Assembly: GCA_023473795.1 (NCBI GenBank)
Contig: JAMCYS010000035.1
Span: 1-34,773, forward strand
Reading direction: 5' to 3'
DNA: 34,773 nucleotides
Source of the DNA: Chloroflexota bacterium
GTDB lineage: Bacteria > Chloroflexota > UBA6077 > FW602-bin22 > JAMCYS01
Numbering within the stretch: position 1 is the first letter of the stretch; the number at the start of each line of letters is the position of its first letter. Below the pieces are notes generated by a model. The model was given only the letters and a program-made list of their open reading frames with translations. It made no database searches and had not been told where the DNA came from. Shown one piece after another: positions 29,815 through 34,773 of this stretch. Both the position numbers and the translations under genes were made by a program.

Positions 29815-30930
29815 CTAGTCCGTGTGCAACACGACTGAGAAGCCACTGAAGATGGCCCAGACCAAATCACCTTCCCGAAGGCCGAGCCTCCGGCTGCTCT
29901 CACTGGTGACCAGAGAACACAGCTCCGACCCATCCGCAATGCGCACCACGTATTCGGTGATCACATCGCCGTGGTTGACGCGGGCAACCGTCCCCCGAAG
30001 CCTGTTTTCCGCCGTGCACCGAGGTTCCTCGTCCACCTTCTCCAGGATGACCCAGGGGGCTTTGACCTCGGCCGTGATCAGTGATCCCACTCTTAGGCCG
30101 AGCCTGGCCAGACTATCGGTGGTGATGACCGTGGTCACCAGATCGCCAGCGAGGGTAACCACTTCCACCCTCGATTGGATATCCCCTGGCTGGATAGTGC
30201 GGATCTTGCCGAAGAAGGTGTTGCGGGCGCTGGTTTTCCGGCGGGATTCCTTCTCGACCTGGAGTCTGGCCACTTCTCGCATGTCCTCCTCTGAGAACTC
30301 CACAAACGAAGCGGTCAGATTGGGCGTGGAATGGCCCAGAATCCTCTGCACGACCGGCAACGGCACGTTATCCTGCAGCAGCTCCACGGCGCGAGACCTC
30401 CGGATGGCGTCCGGTGCGCCCAGTTCCTGAGGAAAGCCGCAGGCCGTCGCCCGCTCGTAGAACTTGCGGCGCACGTGGCCGGGGTCTACCCTGAACAGAC
30501 TTCGCAGTGACTCCTTGAAAGCGGCATCAGCCAGTGCAGCCTGGATTTCGCGGGCAAGGGCTTCCGGTATCTGAACTTCCCGGGGCGGTCGATCATTCCC
30601 AGAGCCCTCCCTCCCGAAGACAACCGCCTGCCGGCCGTAGTCGATGTCACGAAAAGGATCGAGGGCCAGAACTTCGTTCAGCTTGGCGCCGGTGTAGCGT
30701 ATCAGCAGGAAGATGAGCAGAATGCGCTTGCGGGATAACCCCACGTCCGACCGTGGTGAGCGCTCTGCCCAGCCGCGAAATGATTGCTCCAACTGGCTAA
30801 GCTGAACCGCGTCCAGACAGCGCGGCTCGTTCGGGAGGGAGACGATACGCGCGTGGCTGCTGCGCTCCGCCACTGGCAATTGCCAAGTCCGCGGTCCCTG
30901 CGCTTGCTGGTCGGAATCCTTGCTTTCCAT
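29815..30930 (-). CDS. TunR-like oxyanion regulator: inactive tyrosine-recombinase domain with two Mop domains
   Basis: This 371-residue protein joins two modules. Residues about 40-215 have the phage-integrase fold (LLIFLLIRYTGAKLNEVLAL; VPLPVVQRILGHSTPNLTASF), but the catalytic residues are gone. The box I Arg is Lys 83, the H-x-x-R of box II reads DAIR, and the nucleophile Tyr after LGHS is Phe 209. Residues about 234-299 and 305-369 are two Mop domains (SARNTFFGKIRTI...VIT..SLARLGLRVGS...VKAPWVIL), which bind molybdate or tungstate. This is the architecture of TunR, the tungstate-responsive regulator described in sulfate reducers. The ATG at 30930 is preferred to the upstream 31071 start because a promoter lies between. 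It diverges from a MOT1-type transporter gene. Confidence 0.85.
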   Translation of the reverse strand: MESKDSDQQAQGPRTWQLPVAERSSHARIVSLPNEPRCLDAVQLSQLEQSFRGWAERSPRSDVGLSRKRILLIFLLIRYTGAKLNEVLALDPFRDIDYGRQAVVFGREGSGNDRPPREVQIPEALAREIQAALADAAFKESLRSLFRVDPGHVRRKFYERATACGFPQELGAPDAIRRSRAVELLQDNVPLPVVQRILGHSTPNLTASFVEFSEEDMREVARLQVEKESRRKTSARNTFFGKIRTIQPGDIQSRVEVVTLAGDLVTTVITTDSLARLGLRVGSLITAEVKAPWVILEKVDEEPRCTAENRLRGTVARVNHGDVITEYVVRIADGSELCSLVTSESSRRLGLREGDLVWAIFSGFSVVLHTD

Positions 30931-30990
30931 AGCGTCTTCTCGTCGACCATAGTCCCGCGCGTCGTCATTCTGAGAACGCACGCCTTGGAC

Positions 30991-31019
30991 ATTATCGTCG
31001 TAGCCAGGCATTTCTGCAA
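30991..31019 (-). promoter_or_regulatory. Candidate promoter of the TunR-like gene
   Basis: Read on the minus strand, TTGCAG (31019-31014), 17 bases, then GATAAT (30996-30991). The -10 box has five matches and the -35 three. The start near 30984 would exclude the longer frame start at 31071. Confidence 0.45.
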
Positions 31020-31035
31020 GACGACACGCGTATGC

Positions 31036-31065
31036 TTGACGGGCAAGGCCCAGCTGCAGTATCAT
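31036..31065 (+). promoter_or_regulatory. Promoter of the MOT1-type transporter gene
   Basis: TTGACG (31036-31041), an 18-base spacer and TATCAT (31060-31065), each with five consensus matches. The expected start is near 31072, within the inverted repeat described next. Confidence 0.7.
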
Positions 31066-31066
31066 T

Positions 31067-31092
31067 GGCACGAAAATACATATGATCGTGTC
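31067..31092 (+). promoter_or_regulatory. Candidate operator for the TunR-like regulator
   Basis: GGCACGA (31067-31073) and TCGTGTC (31086-31092) form an inverted repeat with six of seven matching pairs around a 12-base AT-rich spacer containing CATATG. It covers the transcription start of the transporter promoter, a repression site by position. Binding by the TunR-like protein is inferred. Confidence 0.5.
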
Positions 31093-31131
31093 TTTGCTGT
31101 CGAACAGGCACCCAGAGGAGGACGTACCACA

Positions 31132-32361
31132 ATGGCAACACCCGACCAGCCGATCTCCGGTACCACATATGTGGGGAGCCCTGCGAGCGCTGCGACCTGG
31201 CCGCGCACACCGCTGGGCTTCGTGAAGCAGGCCATCTTCGGCGGTAACCGCTACGACCGCGGTGAGTTTGCCGGCGCCTTCGGCGACCTAGGGACCTTCA
31301 TCCCTTTCGTGGTCGCCTACATCACCGTCAACAAGATGGACCCGCTGGGCATTCTGCTGGGCTTCGGCATCTTCAAGATCTTCGTCGGCCTCTACTTCAA
31401 GACGCCCGTCTCCGTCCAGCCGATGAAAGCCATCGGCGGCGCGGCCATCGCGCATCCAGAAATGGTGACGTCGGGGATGATCTGGGGCTCGGGGCTCTTC
31501 ACCGCCGCCTTCTGGGCCGTGATGGCCCTCACGGGCGCCATTACTTGGCTGGAGAAGATCACGGCCAAGCCGGTGATTCGCGGCATCATGCTGGGGCTGG
31601 GGATGTCGTTCATCATCGATGCGGTGGGTCTGGCCAAGGACCAGCCGCTACTGGCGGTGGCTGCCGTCGCGCTGACGTTCCTGTTCCTTACGAACGAGCG
31701 TGTCCCGGCCATGCTGCTCCTGTTGGCGCTGGGGATCGTTTACTCCTTCGTCCAGAACCCGAGCCTCGTCGGCCAGCTCTCCGGCGTCTCGCTTCACTTC
31801 CGGCTTCCGGAGTTCGCGCTGGGTAAAATCACCTGGAACGACCTGGTGATGGGCACCCTCATTCTCGGCTTGCCGCAGGTGCCCCTCACTCTGGGCAACG
31901 CCATCCTGGGCATCGTCGCCGAGAATAACGAGCTGTTTCCCGACCGGCCGATGAAGGTCAAGACCGTCGCCCTCGACCACGGCTTTATGAACATCGTCTC
32001 GACCGCCATTGGCGGCGTGCCCCTCTGTCACGGCGCGGGCGGCATGGCCGGGCATGTGCGCTTCGGCGCCCGCACGGGCGGCGCGCTCGTCATCCTCGGC
32101 CTGATCGTCACCTTCACCGGCCTCTTCCTCTTGGACTCGGTGGCCCTGCTCTTCGGCATGGTCCCCACCGCGGTGCTGGGCGTGATCCTCTTCTTCACCG
32201 GCCTGGAGCTGGCCAGCATCGTGCGTGACATCGGCAGCAAGAAGGAGGACATCTACGTCATGCTGGTGACCGCCGGGCTCGCCATAGTGAACATGGGCGT
32301 TGGCTTCCTGGCTGGCGTAGTACTGCACTGCGCGCTCAGGAAGGGGATCGTCAAGCTCTAG
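31132..32361 (+). CDS. MOT1-type molybdate/sulfate transporter
   Basis: This 409-residue membrane protein has about ten to eleven helices and the diagnostic MOT1/sulfate-permease motifs. GEFAGAFGDLGTFIPFVVAY lies near residue 45-64, PVSVQPMKAIGGAAIA follows, and GGVPLCHGAGGMAGH with RFGARTGGA comes in the second half. MOT1 proteins move molybdate with high affinity; some relatives carry sulfate. The ATG at 31132 has AGAGGAGG about 10 bases upstream; the upstream open frame covers the promoter and is not coding. The divergent molybdate-sensing regulator makes molybdate or tungstate the likely substrate. I see no STAS domain, which separates it from SulP proteins. Confidence 0.9.
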   Translation: MATPDQPISGTTYVGSPASAATWPRTPLGFVKQAIFGGNRYDRGEFAGAFGDLGTFIPFVVAYITVNKMDPLGILLGFGIFKIFVGLYFKTPVSVQPMKAIGGAAIAHPEMVTSGMIWGSGLFTAAFWAVMALTGAITWLEKITAKPVIRGIMLGLGMSFIIDAVGLAKDQPLLAVAAVALTFLFLTNERVPAMLLLLALGIVYSFVQNPSLVGQLSGVSLHFRLPEFALGKITWNDLVMGTLILGLPQVPLTLGNAILGIVAENNELFPDRPMKVKTVALDHGFMNIVSTAIGGVPLCHGAGGMAGHVRFGARTGGALVILGLIVTFTGLFLLDSVALLFGMVPTAVLGVILFFTGLELASIVRDIGSKKEDIYVMLVTAGLAIVNMGVGFLAGVVLHCALRKGIVKL

Positions 32362-32554
32362 CGATGAGCCGGGTACGCTGTTGCTCTGACTATCACGCTG
32401 GGCTTCGGCTGGCTTGAGCACCGCCGCGCGGCGGGCGCTAACCCCGTCGGCCAGCAGTCCCTCCGACAGGGCGCGGGCCCTTCCGGCGCACGTTTCATCC
32501 GGGCACGGCGCCGTCCGACAGCTGGCGGGTCGGAACCCCCGTACCTGGCTATAC

Positions 32555-32752
32555 CTAGCTTGTGGAGCCTGGAGGCAGGCCGATCTGACGCGCTTTGTCG
32601 CTCTGGTTCGCATCATCGAATTCGTGCAGGATGCGGTAGACTTCGAGGCACCCCTCACAGCAGAAATGGAGTTCTCGCCCGCCAATCGTCGCGGTGACGA
32701 AACGTCTGGCCGAAGATCCGCAGTGATCACAAACGTTACTGGGCGCTACCAC
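32555..32752 (-). CDS. Small Cys-rich heavy-metal-binding protein (P-type ATPase-associated type)
   Basis: This 65-residue cytoplasmic protein has CDHCG near residue 8 and HFCCEGCLEVYRILHEF about 20 residues later. That is the pattern of the ATPase-cat_bd domain, normally at the N-terminus of CcoI/FixI-type copper-exporting P-type ATPases, here standing alone. The GTG start overlaps the stop of the TauE-like gene by a few bases, so the two are coupled. After its stop, 193 bp to the MOT1 gene hold no ATPase gene, so the P-type ATPase that usually follows is missing from this place. It probably binds copper; it may be a free chaperone or a trimmed ATPase N-terminus. Confidence 0.75.
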   Translation of the reverse strand: MVAPSNVCDHCGSSARRFVTATIGGRELHFCCEGCLEVYRILHEFDDANQSDKARQIGLPPGSTS

Positions 32753-33471
32753 AGCATTACCCCTCCGATGATGAGTGAGGAAATCAAGCCTTCGGCGGCG
32801 AGACCGCGGAGAATGGCCTGCACGGCCAAGAGCAGAACAGGTAGGGCGGCAAACCGGAGCAAGCGCTGACGGAACTGGACGGCAATCTTCGCCGTAACCA
32901 GGCTGAGCCCGAGCAACGCCGGCACGGTCCCCAGGCCGAAGGCCAGCATCGCCGAGGCGCCCCCCAGGGCGGAGCCAGTGGCGGCGGCGTTCACCAGCAT
33001 AGCGAAGACGAGTCCGCAGGGGAACAGCCCCCAGAGAAGCCCGATCCCCAGACTGCTCCAGGGGCTTTGATCGCGCAGAAGCCTTGCCAGCCGCTCACCA
33101 ACCCGCAAGGAGCGGAACAGTACCGTCGGCGCAATCTCGCCCGAGGGCAGCAGGCCTACCAATCGTAAGCCCACGAACAGCATCATCAGTCCCGCCACTA
33201 TGGACAGCAGGCCCTGCCAGCCCGCGGCGTTGGCCATCAAGTCGACCAGCGAGCCCGCGACCCCCATCCCGGCGCCCAGCAGGCCGTACGTGGTTAACCT
33301 GCCGGCGTGAAGGGCGAGCGGTGCCCGCAGCCGTGTCCCGATGTCGGCATTCTGGGCCGGCCTGCGGCTCAAAGCATAGGCGGCCACGATGCTGCCGCAC
33401 ATGCCGATGCAGTGCCCGAGGCTGCCGAGCAGGCCCGTGACGAAGGAGACAAGAAGGCTTTCCGTGCCCAT
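32746..33471 (-). CDS. TauE/SafE-like (CcdA/UreH-type) membrane protein
   Basis: This 241-residue protein has six predicted membrane helices. Signatures of the SafE-like family are GSLGHCIGMCGSIVAAY at the N-terminus, HAGRLTTYGLLGAGMG, GLLWGLFPCGLVFAMLV and GLGTVPALLGL. The Cys residues in the CxxxC of the first helix and the PCG of the fourth may bind metal. Relatives occur beside cytochrome oxidase assembly and copper genes. The ATG at 33471 shares a base with the stop of the lipoprotein gene (TGATG), so an upstream start is unnecessary. It probably acts in copper transport or oxidase maturation; the function of the family is not settled. Confidence 0.85.
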   Translation of the reverse strand: MGTESLLVSFVTGLLGSLGHCIGMCGSIVAAYALSRRPAQNADIGTRLRAPLALHAGRLTTYGLLGAGMGVAGSLVDLMANAAGWQGLLSIVAGLMMLFVGLRLVGLLPSGEIAPTVLFRSLRVGERLARLLRDQSPWSSLGIGLLWGLFPCGLVFAMLVNAAATGSALGGASAMLAFGLGTVPALLGLSLVTAKIAVQFRQRLLRFAALPVLLLAVQAILRGLAAEGLISSLIIGGVMLW

Positions 33472-34076
33472 CACGGCACATTCGCCCCTTTGAAGGTCAC
33501 TCTCTGCTCTTTGTCGCCCTGACGAATAATCACCGTTACCCACCACTCGCCAGGCATCAACATCCGAGCCGACGCCGTGTAACGTCCGTCGCCCGCGGCC
33601 TGGGCGGTGGGGTGGTTAGGGGGCATCGGCATCGCCGGCATGGTGAGATCCAGCGTGACCTGGGCGTCGGACACGGCTTGGCCCGAGGCGTTGGCCAACG
33701 TCACTTCAAAGGAGCTGGCGTTGCGGTTCACCGGTGGGAAGGGCGTGATCCTGAGTTTGACCTGAAGGTCTCCCACCCGCTGTGCCGAGACAAATTCTTT
33801 GCCGCTCGTCCCGGTCTGGCTGGTTGGCGACGTTCCGGTGGAACCGACCGCACCCGAGGCGCTTGGGGTTGGTGAGGAGGCCGAGTTCGCGGCTCCCACC
33901 GCATAAGCAGAAGACACACCATCTGCCTGAGTGGGCGCCGCTGTCCCGGCTGGTGCCGTCGTGGATACTGCGGCGGCAGGCCTGCTGCTGCTGGCAGGCG
34001 CAGAACTGGTACAGCCAACGGCAAGCCAGGCGCTGGCCAGGGCGATGACGCCCAGAACGTGCCATAGCCGAGTCAT
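33471..34076 (-). CDS. YtkA/FixH-like lipoprotein
   Basis: This 201-residue exported lipoprotein has a signal peptide with lipobox L-A-V-G-C (Cys 22) and a Ser/Ala/Thr/Pro linker up to about residue 90. Its C-terminal beta-domain has FEVTLANASGQAVSDAQVTLD, then MPAMPMPPNHPTA (Met-rich, a possible copper site), GDGRYTASARMLMPGEWWVTV and a short end. This resembles the YtkA-like and FixH folds. The ATG at 34076 follows GGGAGG. Co-location with a SafE-like protein and a Cys-rich metal binder supports a role in copper delivery or cytochrome oxidase assembly on the outer face of the membrane. Confidence 0.82.
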   Translation of the reverse strand: MTRLWHVLGVIALASAWLAVGCTSSAPASSSRPAAAVSTTAPAGTAAPTQADGVSSAYAVGAANSASSPTPSASGAVGSTGTSPTSQTGTSGKEFVSAQRVGDLQVKLRITPFPPVNRNASSFEVTLANASGQAVSDAQVTLDLTMPAMPMPPNHPTAQAAGDGRYTASARMLMPGEWWVTVIIRQGDKEQRVTFKGANVP

Positions 34077-34151
34077 CTTCCGTCCCTCCCGAGGTGGTCG
34101 CGTGGGCGCACGCGTTTGCTGCTGTCCGGCGTGAGTCGCCCGCCAGCGTGC

Positions 34152-34283
34152 TTAGCCGGCTACTGTCTTTCCCAATTCCGCCGTCGCCCGCCCGATTTGC
34201 TCCAGGTCGACCCTCACCGGGTCGTAGGTGACCTCGACCATTTTGGATGCTGGGTCGCCCTGAATGTCATCTAGACAGGCGAG
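34152..34283 (-). pseudogene. Heavy-metal-associated (HMA) domain remnant
   Basis: Directly after the stop of the winged-helix gene, in the same frame, 43 codons read LACLDDIQGDPASKMVEVTYDP, then RVDLEQIGRATAELGKTVAG and a stop at 34152. This resembles the second half of an HMA domain (ALxxixGV....VxYDPxxVxxexI..ai..lG). The CxxC metal site that should precede it is absent, and no good start exists; an ATG at codon 15 would make only 29 residues. It could be a relic of a copper chaperone gene or of a longer fusion ended by the TAG at 34284. Confidence 0.5.
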
Positions 34284-34673
34284 CTAGCCGATGAACCTCG
34301 GCATCTCCAGACTGCGCCGTGGCTCAACTTCGGTGCGGTGAACCAGGTAGGTGTACTCCGCCGGCAGCCACTCACGCCTGACGTCGCCCCGCTTCTCCAT
34401 TGCCTCGAGGGTGCGCGCCACCGCCGCGACGGGCACCTTCAGACTGTCGCGGATTGTGTCCTGGGTGAGCGGGCCTCCGGCCTGCAGCAGCATAGAGTTG
34501 ATCTGCCCGTCCATGTTCTCGTATACGGCTTCCTCGGCGCCATCTGGCGCCCGTTCGCCGCGGCGGCACGACAAGATGAGCAGCGCTGCCACGAGCAGAC
34601 CCAGAGCAGCCAAAGCCAGGAACGGGAGCGATCCCGAACCCAGCGCCCACGCCTCCGCGTTCCAGTGTCCCAT
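34284..34673 (-). CDS. Membrane-anchored winged-helix protein
   Basis: This 129-residue protein has an N-terminal membrane helix (FLALAALGLLVAALLILSC, residues 17-35), a short charged linker and a C-terminal winged helix: ENMDGQINSMLLQAGGPLTQDTIRDSLKVPVAAVARTLEAMEKRGDV with YTYLVH as the wing. This resembles MarR/IclR-type membrane-tethered regulators found beside metal genes. The ATG at 34673 has AGAGGTG about 8 bases upstream. It is the first gene of the minus-strand copper-type cluster in this window. A role as a membrane-bound regulator is inferred from domain order only. Confidence 0.7.
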   Translation of the reverse strand: MGHWNAEAWALGSGSLPFLALAALGLLVAALLILSCRRGERAPDGAEEAVYENMDGQINSMLLQAGGPLTQDTIRDSLKVPVAAVARTLEAMEKRGDVRREWLPAEYTYLVHRTEVEPRRSLEMPRFIG

Positions 34674-34773
34674 GCTACTGCACCTCTTTCAAACCAGAGT
34701 GGAGTCCAGGGTTACGCTATCGCTATGTCCCCATCTTGACGGCCAGTCGTTAACGGCCTGTGAGGAACCTGTG

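Noticed and set aside
29815-30930. Active integrase of a mobile element
   Set aside because: Catalytic Arg, His and Tyr are replaced, no attachment repeats are seen, and the C-terminal half consists of molybdate-binding domains.
31648-32730. Minus-strand open frame of 360 codons
   Set aside because: Most of it is antisense to the MOT1 transporter and it shows no domain or membrane pattern.

Overview
The window is a GC-rich bacterial chromosome segment. The best guess for its source is a member of the Chloroflexota or a near relative. The grounds are lipoprotein solute-binding proteins that combine a twin-arginine-like signal with an Ala/Pro/Thr-rich linker after the lipobox Cys, frequent GTG and TTG starts, and a ferredoxin-dependent 2-oxoacid oxidoreductase that points to anaerobic or facultatively anaerobic metabolism. 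This is inference; no rRNA or other marker gene is present. I saw no tRNA, rRNA or CRISPR array.

Region 1 (1-9158, minus strand) is one long catabolic operon. It starts at a consensus promoter (TTGACA-N17-TACAAT) and encodes an unusual FCD-domain regulator, an alkaline-phosphatase-superfamily phosphodiesterase, two Gfo/Idh/MocA oxidoreductases, a family 5 solute-binding protein with two Dpp/Opp-type permeases, and the N-terminus of a class III (glutamate-1-semialdehyde aminomutase-like) aminotransferase that runs off the left edge. Three 18-bp palindromes spaced exactly 20 bp apart lie just below the promoter and look like an autoregulatory operator array. Region 2 (9184-13150, plus strand) diverges from it: a GntR/FCD regulator, an orphan family 1 solute-binding lipoprotein and a uroporphyrinogen-decarboxylase-family protein.

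Region 3 (13179-21343) is an energy-conserving 2-oxoacid module. A GltD-like flavoprotein fused to a 2[4Fe-4S] ferredoxin is followed by alpha, beta and gamma subunits of a 2-oxoacid:ferredoxin oxidoreductase. Next come a convergent lysR gene and then, divergent from lysR, sucC/sucD-like ADP-forming acyl-CoA synthetase genes. The kor and suc promoters carry the same 30-bp element (26 of 30 bases identical, palindrome with a compensatory change) at the same distance from matching -35/-10 boxes. LysR therefore probably co-regulates the conversion of 2-oxoacid to acyl-CoA and then to acid plus ATP.

Region 4 (21521-24848) has a DUF6398-like protein, a large uncharacterised partner, and a 600-bp internally deleted transposon relic (IS1182-like) with 15-bp terminal inverted repeats. 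Region 5 (24874-29697) is a MoxR ATPase / DUF58 / DUF4129 operon with a strong promoter. It ends in a histidine-phosphatase gene that is frameshifted at a run of seven G.

Region 6 (29815-32361) pairs a catalytically dead tyrosine-recombinase-like protein carrying two molybdate-binding Mop domains (TunR-like) with a divergent MOT1-type molybdate/sulfate transporter, with promoters and a candidate operator between them. Region 7 (32555-34673, minus) is a probable copper-handling cluster: a membrane-anchored winged-helix protein, a heavy-metal-domain remnant, a YtkA/FixH-like lipoprotein, a TauE/SafE-like membrane protein and a small Cys-rich metal-binding protein.
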